From Hemibagrus wyckioides (taxonomy: Eukaryota; Chordata; Actinopteri; Siluriformes; Bagridae): DNA of 64,000 nt. The notes beneath the pieces are model-generated. The model saw nothing but the letters and a program-made list of their open reading frames with translations, had not been told where the DNA came from and searched no databases. Position 1 is the stretch's first letter; each line of letters opens with the position of its first letter. Below, piece by piece: positions 1-13,165 of this stretch. The stretch covers positions 8,375,071-8,439,070 of the forward strand of contig NC_080731.1 of NCBI RefSeq assembly GCF_019097595.1. The letters are read 5' to 3'. Both the position numbers and the translations under genes were made by a program.

Positions 1-864
1 AGCTATTTGGAATGACGCTTCCTCTGCGGCTCGGTCCCGCTCCCTCTGTTGGATTTCACTTGTCCATTAGTGCCATCTGTGCCCGGCTGTGCCGTCTGTG
101 AGCGTCCGCGCTCCGCCAAAACGACTGGCATTTTCTCTCAAACAACCAGGGGATGGTGCCCAGAGCTGTTATCTGGCAATGATGTACCCTTACTCTGACA
201 AAAATATTCTGGGGAAAGAGGAAGGATAGTGATTAGGAAACATCTGCATGCTTTCTGTGACGTCACCTGGGCAGTTTTTATGGGAAAAGGCTGGGCTGTT
301 TACTAGCTGGTGACGCTTTGGTGAGAAATTTGAGTTACTCTTTAAATGTGTGTGGACATAAAGGAAAAGTTCAATAGAAATATCATGAACGCAGACTAAA
401 GAGTGCTCAGTTTTCAGCCTCGAAAACTGAACAAGATGTATTGTAGTTGTGTGCTAGAGTAGCTTTGTGGTTCATATGATTTTGTTTTGGCAGAGGTTGA
501 AATGGCGGGTAAAGGAAGCAACAGCTTCCTGGTAGTGAGTCAAAATCCTGTCACTCTGCCTGTGGTTGAATCTAGAAACCATTTGTGCTTCAGCTTTCTG
601 GTCTTAGCATATGATGCACACTTTTGCACACCTTGAGAGGAGAGGAGTTGAACTACCATCACTGATGCTTTTATTGCTGTATTGTATACTTTTATTATCT
701 CATGTTACTGCTTTTAAACACCTGCTGTCCTGTTTTAGGCCAATCGTAATGTTTGTCAGTTTAGCCATGCTTAAGCATATCTAGTGATCCTTTATCACAA
801 GACAAATCAGTAGCTCTGTTCTGCTCTCTCCTATCTTGTTAAATGGGTTCCTAACCTTCATACT
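1..864. other. No gene seen; single-copy sequence
   Basis: I see no convincing ORF, RNA gene or known repeat here. The first 200 bases are richer in G+C than the rest, which turns AT-rich. It could be intron, intergenic DNA or a non-coding exon; nothing in the sequence decides between these. Confidence 0.4.
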
Positions 865-965
865 GGATATCCATGCTTTAACTCAGGTTAAGGGTCTTGC
901 CCACAGGCTCAACAGTGGCAACTAAGCAGCGTTGATCAACAGCCCAAGCCATAAGCACTTTATAA
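865..965 (-). repeat. Degenerate tRNA-SINE fragment
   Basis: The stretch has the usual core of fish tRNA-derived SINEs read in reverse: a 'taagggtcttgcc' segment followed by 'caacagtggcaactaag'. It is heavily decayed and both ends are uncertain. A related fragment lies about 1 kb downstream. Confidence 0.45.
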
Positions 966-1910
966 TACAGTTCTTTAATTAATTCTAACTTAGCAGTAAC
1001 TAATCAAGTGTTACCAGAGTAGGTCCTTAGTAATTAGTAATTACTATTAAATTAATTAATTAAGGTGTATATTAAGGTGAAATGATTTTAACTAATATTA
1101 AATGACAAAATGCTAATATGACTACAATAAATTGGACGGCTCATCATTACCACACCGACAACTGTAATGACTTTTTATTCAATTCTGGATCATTTTCTAG
1201 TCTAGACACATTGTATTGATACTCTATCAAATCAATTGCTTTTTACTACTCGAATGATGCTCTCCTGGTAAATGCGTTTATATCTGTATACTTGCATCCT
1301 ATAATCTTTTTTTTTTTTTTCTGACAAGCTTTTAATATCTGTGCCAACTTACAGAGCATTGCTCTCATCATTGCACTTAGAAAATCACCCAAACAACCAG
1401 CAAACTATAAATCGATCAAATAGTGAGATAGGTAGCCAATATCTTAACGCCGCTGACTTATTGTGTGTTTACCCTCAACTCTGCCTCTGTCATCTTTGTA
1501 AATATGGACATGGTGATAAACTGTATGCAAATGTTATGATGCTGCATGCTAGCATAACCGTTTTTATGATCAGCTCAAGATTAAAAAGCATCACTTCCCC
1601 TTCATGTCTCCGTCCGGGGTTTAGGGTGCAGAACTCCTCAAAGCTTGTTTGCCGATCATACGCCACAGTATTTCCTCTTTTTTTTTTAGATGAATTTGAT
1701 GCTAGCACAAGGCGCCATTTTATGTCCTTGTATATTATAGTAGTAAAGCTCTCTTTTTATTTTGGTATGTGAATCGCACACATTTTTAGCAGGCATAAAT
1801 CAGTATATACATGTTATACTGTTATACAGGAACACTTAGAGTATGCTCCTTCTAAAGAAGAAGTAACTTTTTAGTGTTACATATTCAAGTGCAGTATACC
1901 TGAATTTATC
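966..1910. other. No gene seen; AT-rich, poly-T tract
   Basis: AT-rich sequence with TTAATTAA-like runs near 1040-1065 and a poly-T tract near 1307-1321. An open frame at 1341-1772 on the plus strand has no recognisable domain and an amino-acid mix typical of chance ORFs, so I do not call it a gene. Confidence 0.4.
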
Positions 1911-2000
1911 TATCCCAGGTTTCATGGGTTAAGGGCCTTGTTTAAGGGTCCAGTGGTGGTTGTGTAGTAGTGTTGATTAGTAGCCCAAGCTTTAATCACT
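1911..2000 (-). repeat. Degenerate tRNA-SINE fragment
   Basis: It contains 'ggttaagggccttgtttaaggg' followed by 'ccagtggtggttg' and 'agcccaagc', matching in order the fragment at 865-965. The copy is decayed and short; family assignment is only by general resemblance. Confidence 0.45.
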
Positions 2001-2150
2001 GAGTTTGATTGTTTTCAGGTAAAAGTATTCATTAAGGAATCATATTGATCCTATTACATCTTAAATCTTTCTTATTCCTATGCATAGGGCCATTCAAAGT
2101 TACTTCAGACCAAAGTTACATCAATATTTATGAGGAGTATTCAGTGTATG

Positions 2151-2154
<4 letters not shown>

Positions 2155-2191
<37 letters not shown>
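2155..2191. repeat. (TA)n microsatellite
   Basis: An uninterrupted TA dinucleotide run of about 18 units. Confidence 0.95.
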
Positions 2192-2193
<2 letters not shown>

Positions 2194-2930
2194 ATTGAGT
2201 GCTTTAATTTGACAATACTATAAATGAATTAATTAATATAATTAATTAATAGTGTGTTTAGCAGTTATATCACCAGCCATGCATTAGCTGGACACAGTGA
2301 CAGAAAAACAAAACATTATTATTATTATGAGATACACACAGCAGTATTTATGAGGTGTATTTACAGAGGGGAAAACAATTTTTGATATATCGTGCTGGAC
2401 TTAATAATACACTGCAAGATAAAGCCAAGATTTGAATTGTACATGACTAAAACACACACTTGTACTCAAAATCCATCCGGGATGTAAAAAAATTGTCAAG
2501 AAACATCTGAATAGTGTGAGTTTAATCCTCACTGTGCACATGTAACTCTGCTAAGAACACAGCCCACAGTCTGAACATTTATGAGTAACCTCATACTCTA
2601 TAGGATGCCGATGCTACAGTGTTTGGCGTTTTTGTTTTGGGAACCATCAGCCTATTTCCAGATGTAGTTCTAGCCCCACATTAACTTTTAATGTGTTCAA
2701 TATGTGGAGTAGGAGTTACTGTATCATTGCATCATTCTAGAGTTTCCCCTATTAAAATAAACGCTACAGAGTTAATATTAGTTCTCTCTGTTGATTAGAG
2801 TAAAGATTAGCAAGTAAATATATATTTATTACATTTTTATTTGATCTGTTATTTATTTACAGATACCATGACAAAAAATCTCATTATTGTTCTCTCTTAA
2901 AAAAATTAAACATGGAAGTATTTTATTCAA
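2192..2930. other. No gene seen; AT-rich
   Basis: Apart from a short palindromic TTAATTAA cluster near 2228-2250, nothing is recognisable: no domain-bearing ORF, no repeat family. Confidence 0.4.
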
Positions 2931-4045
2931 AATATTAAAGATGTTACTCAGCCTCAGAGAACAGGAATGTGCCAAACAGCTCCTCTGAGAGTTCTAACAT
3001 CGAGGGAATCAAGCTGTTCCAGGGCGCGGGTTTAGCAGAAGATGAGATGCAAACTTGCAGATGGACTGGTCCATTGGCCTGGTGCCCCAACACACGGCAC
3101 AGTCAGCACATGACATGCTCTCTGAAGCCTGACGCCGTCAACGTCGTGTACTATAATGGCTCCAAGCATAAGAACATAGAAAGGAGATGATGTCATGCAG
3201 CGTGAGTTTGGCTGATCTCTATAGGTGTTACATATGTTTTGAAATAGATGGGGGGTAGTGTTTTGATGAGATGAGGCTTTTATGTAAGATGGACAGATAT
3301 CAAACTGTCTTTTGGAAGGTTTGTGGCATGCTCTTTCCTTTTTTTGCTTCCCTTTTTTCTCTTGAGATGTATGAAGCTGGTCCATGGACTGGAGAAGGAC
3401 AGGCAAATTTGTTTGCTGTGATTTTGTAAAAGCCTAACAGCAGTACAAAGCATATAAGCAGCAAAGCAGTTTAATCATAAATAGGGTTTTTTTAAGCCTT
3501 TGCTGAATTATGCAAATAAGTTTTTTCTATACTCTTTTAATCATCCAACTCATCTATACGATTCCATCACCACTGATGTCCACCCTTCTCTTGGCATTGT
3601 CATGGTCGGGTCTAGCCCACCTCAGGCCACCGTGGCACAGAGTGCAGAAGGAAGTGCCAAACCTGAGCCTGCTGCTGAGTTGGAGTGAGTGTTTCAGAGC
3701 GGGACTGACCGTATTGTACCGCACCTGGTCAGCTCTCTGGGCCGTCGTGTGCAGAGCAGGGCAGCTTTTCAGAGCTCCTCCGTCAAAGCTCTTGAAATCC
3801 AGTGAACTTAACGGCGCAGTCGGGCCATGGCCAAAACAGCATCTGATGCGCCTTATTTGTTGACAGAACGAGATCTAGCACAGAGGGTCTGCCTCACGCG
3901 GCTTACAGGAGAAGCCTTCCATTCGTGGAGAGTATACGGCGCTGCCGGGTTTTGTCCAACGTGCATTAGCACTTGCAAAAGTAGGGCAAACGACGGCAAC
4001 TTAAAGAGTTTATTTATGGTCCTGGCACTGGAGTATTTTTAACTA
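2931..4045. other. GC-richer segment, function unknown
   Basis: Two patches, about 2950-3240 and 3580-3990, are clearly richer in G+C and CpG than their surroundings. They hold several short overlapping ORFs on both strands (for example 3510-3863 and 3827-4042, plus). None shows a known domain, codon bias or convincing splice structure. The patches could be non-coding exons, a small CpG-rich regulatory region, or remains of an old element. I assign no function. Confidence 0.3.
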
Positions 4046-4254
4046 ATAAGATGCATAGTGCAGTAGTGATGAATTTCATGTAATGGAGCAACAAGAGTAA
4101 AGTTAAATTCTTACCTAAACTAATGTAGAAGTCTGATTTCATAAATTTTTAAATCTGACTGGCTCTAGGAATGTACTGAAATATCTTACACAGTATAGAA
4201 TCTAGTACATTTGTTCATTTGGCTGCTGTTTAAGAAAAAAAAAAAAAGGTGTAG

Positions 4255-4345
4255 GATTCATCTGAGTTGACGATTAAAGGTCTTGCACAAGGACACAACC
4301 TTTTTGGGATTTGAACCAAGACAGAAGCTGCTCACGGATACTCAA
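4255..4345 (-). repeat. SINE fragment, degenerate
   Basis: The order 'ttaaaggtcttgcacaagg', 'gggatttgaaccaag' and 'ctcaaccacttcactc' is that of a fish tRNA-SINE read in reverse, where the middle motif corresponds to the tRNA B-box region (GGTTCRANNCC complement). It is decayed and only part of the element remains. Confidence 0.5.
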
Positions 4346-4652
4346 CCACTTCACTCACACTTCAGAGTGCACTGAATCCATGCAACTTAGTTCCCAGTTA
4401 AGCAAATACACAGCATTAGGTGTTTTACTTTTATTAGGTAGCAGTAGTAACCCGCCATGACTAGCCAATGATATACACTGCATGCATTCCATTTTCAAAA
4501 ATATAAATAAAATTTGATATTTTACAGTTACTGTGTTTACAATTTAGGATTTGGTGTAGAAAATTTATATTATATTTAGATAGTTGCATATATACAATAC
4601 ATATAGTAAGCAGTATATTTGTAATATAATGTTCTGCTGAAAAGTCAACAAA

Positions 4653-4680
4653 TGTGTGTGTGTGTGTGTGTGTGTGTGTA
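4653..4680. repeat. (TG)n microsatellite
   Basis: About 14 TG units. ORFs crossing it on either strand (poly Cys-Val or Thr-His) are artefacts of the repeat. Confidence 0.95.
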
Positions 4681-4944
4681 TACACATGTATTTGTAAAGG
4701 AATAAGCTGTGCGAGAGCTCCCTCTTTTTGCCAGTTGTTTAAGTGTCTCCAGTGGTCTGATCCACGCTCTGAAGCCAATAAACTATTTATTTACACTCTG
4801 CCTCAGAGGCACCGGGAGGCCAGACGACACACAGTCACACTCCCGAAACTGTGCTCCTATAATTCTAACACACATTATATCTATCTATGTTATGTACTGA
4901 CAAGTTCACTTCATATGGCTTTGCTTTTCATATTTTTTATCCAA

Positions 4945-4992
4945 AAATAAATAAATAAATAAATAAAATTTAAAATAAATAAATAAATAAAA
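4945..4992. repeat. (AAAT)n microsatellite
   Basis: An AAAT/AATA tetranucleotide run with one interruption in the middle. Confidence 0.9.
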
Positions 4993-5266
4993 GATCAGGT
5001 TTTAATCGTTTAGTGTTCTGTGAGAACGTTTCGTGATATTATACTTTTATAAATTAGTTATAAGTGTTACTTGTCATGTGTGAGGAAAGTGTTTTGATTT
5101 TGAAATCCTAACAGAACAGGGTAGATTTTTTTTTTAAATAAAAAATCGAGTAGAGTTAAATATTTAGAATTTATTTTTATTTTTTTTTATTTAAACACCT
5201 CAGAAGAATCACATTACATTGAATAAATAATTAAAATATTAGTCAATTATAATAAGGTGTCTATGG

Positions 5267-5268
<2 letters not shown>

Positions 5269-5308
<40 letters not shown>
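5269..5308. repeat. (ATT)n microsatellite
   Basis: About 13 ATT units without interruption. Confidence 0.95.
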
Positions 5309-5310
<2 letters not shown>

Positions 5311-7495
5311 GTTTTAGTGTCAAATTAATTCATTTTTTCTAAATGTCTTTTCTTTTCTCTTTCAGGGACGCTGCATGAATTTCAATCGAGTTCCTCATCA
5401 CTAGAGAGACTTCAAGCATCAAAATGCATGGATTGAGAAAATATCAGAGATAAAAAAAAATCAAAAAACAATTTTGTTTATTTGATTTTTTTTATATATA
5501 TAGTTTTTGGAGAAACTTTGTTTTATGTCCTAATTGTCCAGTTGAACCTTTTAATTGATCACATTGGCCGTATCTGAAATTCCCTTCTTGAAGGCATAAA
5601 TTGTGACTTTTTCTAATATTTTCAGATTAATTTCTGATAAATTAATCACCACAGTTTGAGCCACATTTGGGAAGTACTTTGGGTAGTATTTTTTTATACA
5701 CACCAAGGGCTTAACATATTCTGACCATATTGTACCTTATGTGGGGGTGAAAAAAAAAAGAGAGCTAATTTTAAGGACACAGACGGAGGCTACTTTAGAG
5801 GGGAAAATGAAAGAAAAAAAAAAGAAGAGGAAGTCTGTTTGCCGTTGGAGTCAATAATCCCAGTAGACTTGGTGAGTGCAGAAAGTCCAGCGCCTCTTGG
5901 CAATGTCTCACCACAAAGCCTCTCCAGTATCGCCCAGTGCCTAGCGGGACCTCTCTGACTGCAGATCCTGTCATTTTAACACTGAGAAGTGCACACGCAT
6001 GACAAACTGTAGACAGAACGCCCTAAGGTCCTGGATGCGCTAGGACTTTGCCCTTTAGTTTTGTGGAGACACCTTTCCATCATCATGCACTCGGGAACAG
6101 AGAAATTAACAGAGCGTTATTTCACCACGAGACATCACACGACCAATGCAGCTACTTTTTTTTGCCACTAATATATTCCCTTACAAGATTTTAAAATGCG
6201 TAAATATAGATTATAGCTGTCGAGCCACTGCAGATCATTCAAACCTCTAACTTAAACTTCATTACATTAATTAAAAGGCACAAGCAAGCAGCATCCTGTG
6301 AAGCATGTGCTCATCTTTTTTTATGCCTTTTGACACTGAATGACCCGTTACTCTGTCTGCATCAGTTGGAATTAAAACACACATCATGCAAATCCCAGAT
6401 TGCGAAATCAGACGAACGAGTATTGTTCATTTCCAGATATTATCCTCATCATCACACACACACAAGCAATATATATATATATTATTTGTACAGTCGTCCG
6501 ACGCGCTGTCACGACGCCGTTCAGGAAATGATGCCAGTGCGGATAGAAATGCCATCGGGGTGGGGGAAAGAGGGCAGCAGCTGAAGGGAAAAAAAAGGCT
6601 CGAACGATCCAGTCACTTTGGATGCACTACTTCAGATGCAGAATGGATATTCGAGTGGAAATCTGACAAAGCTCGCCAGCTTTGATGGGAAGCGGTATAG
6701 ACAATGACCAGTGGCTGGGTCAGTGGGATGTCTCGATGCAAGCAGGGAAGCTTATCAAATGACACTAAAAATAAGTTCAACAACCATCAAGTTTGAGGGG
6801 GGAACGGAAAAAAGGGGTGCAGACGCTCCTATTCGGCGTGCAGGCGAGAGCATGTAGACAGTAGGGGAAACGCAGAAGCACGCCGCTCTAATTATTCCTT
6901 TGTTGTCGTCTTCATTTGAAAGCCGTGATTTACTCCTCAGGCCGCAAAAACCAAAAAAAAAAAAGTCTGGAAATCGAAATGGAAAAAATAATAAGGAGAA
7001 ATAGTATGGGTTTTTTTGCTTATTTGGAACAAACTCATTACATTTTTTGGACATGTTATTTTTTTTATTCTTATTTTATGGAATGGCACAGATTCATGAA
7101 CCGTTATTCATCCTAATTAGATATTTACACAGCGCTAACACAGCTTTTCATTATATTATCTCAGCATATAAAAGTTAGCAGGACAATTCAGCCTTGGTCT
7201 CCAGGGCACTGTTGTGGAGTCATATATATAAATATATTTTTTATTTCACTTTGTTTTTCTTTTAAATGTATTTTCTATTTATGTTTTATAATCATAACAT
7301 TGAGTCTCTTATTATTTCTGCACAATAATGTACTTTCACAGGGATTAGTGGCTTCACTTATACTGACGTGCCTCATAATCCTGTTTTGCACCTTTTTGTT
7401 TTTTTGTTTTTTTAATTATTTACAAGACTGAAATTTCAATCTAATTCTGTGTAAACTCTTCAGTAACCAAAAGCAACAGCATGAATATTGGTCTG
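5309..7495. other. No gene seen; CpG-bearing middle part
   Basis: 5309-5760 and 6900-7495 are AT-rich with homopolymer runs. Between about 5780 and 6900 the sequence is richer in G+C and CpG and free of recognisable repeats. ORFs there (for example 6386-6685 plus, 6755-7054 minus) have no domains. It may be regulatory or part of a non-coding transcript; no call is justified. Confidence 0.3.
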
Positions 7496-7498
7496 TTT

Positions 7499-7566
7499 GT
7501 TATTATTATTATTATTATTATTAATTAATTTGAATATACATTTTTATTCATTTAATCTAATTAATC

Positions 7567-7607
<41 letters not shown>

Positions 7608-7650
7608 TAATAATGATAATAATGATAATAATGATAATGATAATAATAAG
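7499..7650. repeat. Opposed (TTA)n and (AAT)n tracts
   Basis: A TTA run (7499-7525) is followed, after about 40 bases, by a longer AAT run with later AATGAT variants (7567-7650). The two tracts are reverse complements and could pair as a hairpin. Confidence 0.9.
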
Positions 7651-8911
<1,261 letters not shown>

Positions 8912-9044
8912 ATACAAAATAAAAGTTTTTTTTAAATACTACTATTATTTTGTATATTTTATGTTTGTATATAAAAATACAAATAAAATAATTTTATTTA
9001 TTTATTAAAATAAATAATTTTTTGTTAAGGTGTATATGGTGGTG

Positions 9045-9265
9045 TATCCACAGCTCTATCTTGACCTCAGGTTGCTCCCATGTTTCCTCCCATGCTACCA
9101 TGTGTCCCCCAAGAACATGCATGTAGGTGGATCAGTTTCCACTAGGAGTGTATAATAGTGAATGCGTGTGTTTGTAATCTTGATGGACTTGCATTCCATC
9201 CCTGAATTCCCAGTGTTCCCAGGATAGGCTCTGGATCCACCATAAAGTGATTACTTAAAGATGAT
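9045..9265 (+). repeat. Degenerate dispersed repeat tail
   Basis: The run 'tttcctcccatgctacc', 'aagaacatgcatgtaggtgg', 'gatggacttgcattccatcc', 'cagtgttcccaggataggct' and 'ggatccaccataaagtgatt' is, in order, the decayed core of a very common fish dispersed repeat that ends near a 'ctctggatccacc' block. Related fragments occur at about 12160-12235, 16795-16845 and 58490-58940. I recall it as a SINE/LINE-tail type sequence, but the class is not certain. Confidence 0.6.
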
Positions 9266-10385
9266 GGCAAATAAAATAATTAAATGATGGTAAACAACTT
9301 ATTTCATAATGCACCTGTTTAAATCAGTGGGTCTTTGTTAACACTTGTTTCCTGCTTCAGCCTGAAAGACTGTTAAAGAAAAAAAAACTAGAACATTTTC
9401 CAAACTGATCTACATCCAACATATGTGTGATTACCACAAGACAACAATTTAGACATTTCTGCTATTAGGAAATAAATAGTAAAACTTGTTAATTGACTTT
9501 TACTGGAGATGCTAGAGTTAGGGCAGAATTTGTTCACACTTTTCCAGTCATATGACTCTGTAAAGCTTTTTATAAAAGGTATTTGTTAAAGAATAAATAT
9601 TTGGATTTTCAGAGTTAGGATAACGTGATTGTGTTTATTAAACAGAGACATAGTGATACTAAAAATCCTATCAGGAATTGCTTGTTACTGTATTACTCCA
9701 GTTTGTGATAAATGTTGAATAAAAAAATAGATAAAACTCCATACGGAGAGCTCTCAGATGAAGTCCTCTCGCGTCTTTCATACTAAGAGTTGAATTTGTG
9801 TTATATACTCGATCTTTTTAAACATTTATCGTCAGAATTCCACTCTTGCCCTTAGACTTTATTACTCACACTTTTCCTGCTCCAGTCTGCTGGACTTTAC
9901 ATTCAGTCTTGCGCTCCGGCTGAATCTTGTATTATTACAATGCATGACTAAAACCATCTCACACCTCTCAAGGCCATCGCTGTCTGAAATGAGGCGTGAT
10001 TGAAGTTTCATGAAGCTGCTTTTAGCAGTAAAACAACTTTAATTCCACGACAGGTCAAAGGACGAAATGCCACATCCACACAGGCAAAGCAGTAAGAATT
10101 AGTGGCAGTGGACGGCTCGTTATTACAGCGTTCACACCGTCTGATGGTCTGCTCATGAGGTGGAAATGTTGAATTATTTAAATGAATAACTCAATTTTTG
10201 CACTTGCTTGATGAAGCAGTTTTATCTTCTCATTATCGGGGAAAAAAAACGGTTTAAATGATGAATGGATTCTAGAAATTGGTGCCCTGGACATTACAGA
10301 AAACAAAACTCCATTCACACAGCTCTCTCACAATGTGCATATGCAACTTGATGGATAAAGCCTCAAAAGTGCCAAAGTAGATTAT
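9266..10385. other. No gene seen
   Basis: Single-copy, moderately AT-rich DNA. The part from about 9740 to 10130 has higher complexity and some CpG, but no ORF or repeat is recognised. Confidence 0.4.
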
Positions 10386-10960
10386 ATACTCAGCCATAAC
10401 ATTAAAACCACCTGTCTAATATTGTGTTGGTCCCCATGTGCTGCTAAACATCTCCGACCTGTCGAGATATGGACTTCAAGTCCTATAAATTGAGAGGTGG
10501 AGCTCAGTTTTTGCAGTTTGGCAGTGGGCATTATCCTGCTGAAAGAGGCTATGGCTATTAGGGAATATTGTTATCATGAAGGAGTGTACTTGGTTTGCCA
10601 AAGGCAGGTGGTACGTGTCAAAGTAACATCCACATGAATGCCAGGACCCAAAGTTTCCCAGCAGAACATTGACCAGAACATCACATTGACCTCCACCGGC
10701 TTGCCTTCTTTCCATCCTGGTGCCATCTCTTCACCTGGTAAGTGATGCATACTCACCCAGACATCGCAGTAATATGACTCCTCAAACTAGAACACCCGCT
10801 TTCAATGCTCCATGGTCCAGTTCAGATGCTCACAGTAGGTGCTTTCAGTGGTGGACAGGGTCAGCATGGACGCTCTGTCTGGTCTGCAGTTATGTAACCT
10901 GTCGGGACTCAGAGTCCCCCTCTGAGCAGACACATCACAGGGTGACATTCCTCCAATGTA
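10386..10960 (-). pseudogene. Tc1-like transposon relic
   Basis: Read on the minus strand, this is a decayed Tc1/mariner transposase with its terminal region at the left (near 10390-10440, 'cataacattaaaaccacctg'). A minus frame at 10476-10715 keeps the stretch around the second catalytic aspartate, 'LFQQDNAHC', and upstream 'VNVLLGNFGS', which match in order the Tc1 copy at 28551-29746. Frameshifts and stops break the frame. The family normally encodes a DD34E transposase of about 340 residues that cuts and pastes at TA sites. Similarity fades after about 10960, and a further piece of the same family lies at about 11360-11435. The element is inactive. Confidence 0.8.
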
Positions 10961-11359
10961 CTCCAGTACTACTTACTTGCAAAAGATAGACAGGGTAAGA
11001 ACAATAAAGACTCTTCAGGCTTGGATGAGAAGGAGCAAATCTTGGCTTTATTGCAGTCAGACAACTCTTCAGAAGATATCTTCAGCAATAAGACATCAAA
11101 TTCATTTCTGATTCCTTTTCATAATAAACTACTTATTTTCCTATGTTCTATATCTTTAAGCGTGGTTATTTTTCTTCATACTACTTCAGTGCTTTTGGTG
11201 AATAAATATATTATCTTAACACCATAACTGTGTATGTTCATACAGCTACTATAATGCTTAATCTTAAGTAAAACTTCCAGAAAATCTTAAACCCTTCACA
11301 CAAGCTGTGATGACTGTGTGTTCCAACACCTTTCTTTCATGGACAGTATTTATTTTTCA

Positions 11360-11435
11360 GTAATATGTGCTACAGTAGTAGCTCCTGTCGGATTTGACCA
11401 GACAGGGTAGCCTTCTCTCCAGTTGCATATTACAT
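11360..11435 (-). repeat. Detached Tc1-like fragment
   Basis: The segment beginning 'gtagtagctcctgtcgg' and running through 'ggtagccttctctccag' matches, on the minus strand, the part of the Tc1-like transposase found near 28870-28935. It is probably the upstream part of the relic at 10386-10960, separated by about 400 bases of diverged or inserted sequence. Confidence 0.6.
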
Positions 11436-12527
11436 TACTCCTATCAATATTAATTAATTAATTAATTTATTTATTTATTTATTTTTTAATTAAAATTGCA
11501 CTAAAAAGTGTAGAGTTAAAAAGAATGTGTCTAAAAAGATAGGGGTGCAACTGAGTTTTTAAATAAATGCATATATACCTTTAATACATAAATAATACAT
11601 TTAAAAATATGTATTGTATCATACAAAAGGTAAGAACATATGGATTTTAACAAAGCAAAAATTCTTGGTTAATTCCCTATTCAATATGGAAAAATATGGG
11701 CATATTTTGGTTGACTGATATGCAACTAGAATAAGGACAAGAGACCATATGTTGATTTTATAGCAGTAATAAAATGAAACTGCACTTCCTGTGGTTGGTT
11801 TTAAGTGAAATGACTGGCTTATGCAGCTGTTTGCTCTTTAGGCCTCAGTTGTCACAGTTTTTACAGAATCTTTGGGATCATATAACTGGATGATAACCTT
11901 TCATAATGTGGCTGTTCTGTGGATACTTAAGATTTCACGCTTGTATTTGAAAGCAAATAAAAGCTAATCCATCTCATACTGTAAAATATTTTGTTGTTTC
12001 TAGGATAAGGGGTTATACAGGTGGAGGATTATAGTTTTATGGCTTTATTGCTCAACAATTTTGACATTAAGGACATAACCAGAGGGCTGAACTGATTTGT
12101 GTAATTAAGTTGAATTATTGTGATGGATATTCAACCTTCAGTAAACACTTTAAACTGGTTAAGTCTGTGGTGGAGCTGAATCCTATCCCAGAAACCCTGT
12201 GTGTGAGTCTGAAACATACACCAACTGGGACGGCTAGTTTCATTATTTCATACTATTCATATAACATTTTCTGCAACTGAGACTACAATTTTAATTATTA
12301 TGGACTGAATGTGAGGTGTAGGCATTTTATCTAGGTGTATTATTGTATTCATTGCTACACTTGCGCACGTGACTCCCTTATATTAATATAAAACCCTAGA
12401 TTAGTCATTTTATAAATAAATAAATATAAAAACCCTATATGTTTGCATTTATGTCTCTTTTCTTGTGGATGCCCATTTTATAACATGTTTTTAAGAAAAT
12501 TGAAATACACACACACTAATAAACATA
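11436..12527. other. No gene seen; AT-rich
   Basis: It contains TTAA/TTTA runs near 11450-11490 and a decayed fragment of the dispersed repeat noted at 9045 (about 12160-12235, 'gaatcctatcccagaaac' then 'acaccaactgggacgg'). No coding signal. Confidence 0.45.
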
Positions 12528-12860
12528 TACACTATATTGCCAAAAGTTTTGGGACACCCCTCCAAATCATTGAATTTAGGTGTTGTTTTTAAGGGGTTGA
12601 GCTCGGCCCCTTAGTTCCAGTGAAAAGAACTCTTAATGCTTCAGCTTCATACCAAGACATTTTGGACAATTTCATGTCTTTATGGACCTTGCTTTGTGCA
12701 CTGGTGTGCTCTCATGTTGGAACAGGAAACGGTCATCCCCAAACTGTTCCCACAAAGTTGGGAGCATGAACTTGTCTTGATATGCCGAGGCATTAAGACA
12801 AACAACCCGAATTCAATGATTTGGAGGGGTGTCCCAAAACTTTTGGCGATATAGTGTGTA
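12528..12860. mobile_element. Tc1-like foldback (inverted-pair) element
   Basis: The two ends are inverted copies of about 47 bases, starting 'tacactatattgccaaaag' on the left and ending in its complement on the right, next to TA dinucleotides. The arms continue inward: the left arm (to about 12677) is the left end plus a piece of transposase, and the right arm is the same material inverted ('ttggaacaggaaac' antisense to the transposase). Arm similarity extends over roughly 120-150 bases, so the single strand could form a long hairpin. It is a non-autonomous deletion derivative of a Tc1/mariner family; the larger copy at 17273-18102 is a second such derivative. Confidence 0.8.
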
Positions 12861-13090
12861 TAAAATATACACAATATCAATTTTAAGGGGAAATTGAGTT
12901 ATTGTGTGGATTTTTTTTTTCTTTTTTTAACATAATCACTTTTTTGGGGGGGGGGGGGGAGTTGAATCTAAAATTGAAATCTAAAAATTACACATTTACT
13001 TTCATAAACAAATTTGTATTATGACCCACACTGTAATGTGAAAAAAAGACTAAAATTTTAGAGCACAGCCCATTTAGATAAACAGATTTT

Positions 13091-13094
<4 letters not shown>
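12861..13094. other. No gene; homopolymer runs
   Basis: AT-rich DNA with a poly-T run near 12910-12927 and a poly-G run near 12945-12959. Nothing else recognised. Confidence 0.5.

Positions 13095-13161
<67 letters not shown>
13095..13161. repeat. (TA)n microsatellite
   Basis: About 33 uninterrupted TA units. Confidence 0.95.

Positions 13162-13165
<4 letters not shown>

Noticed and set aside
1341..1772. 143-residue plus-strand ORF
   Set aside because: No domain, no homologue I recognise, runs through a poly-T tract, and overlaps an equally plain minus ORF; length is within chance for this window.
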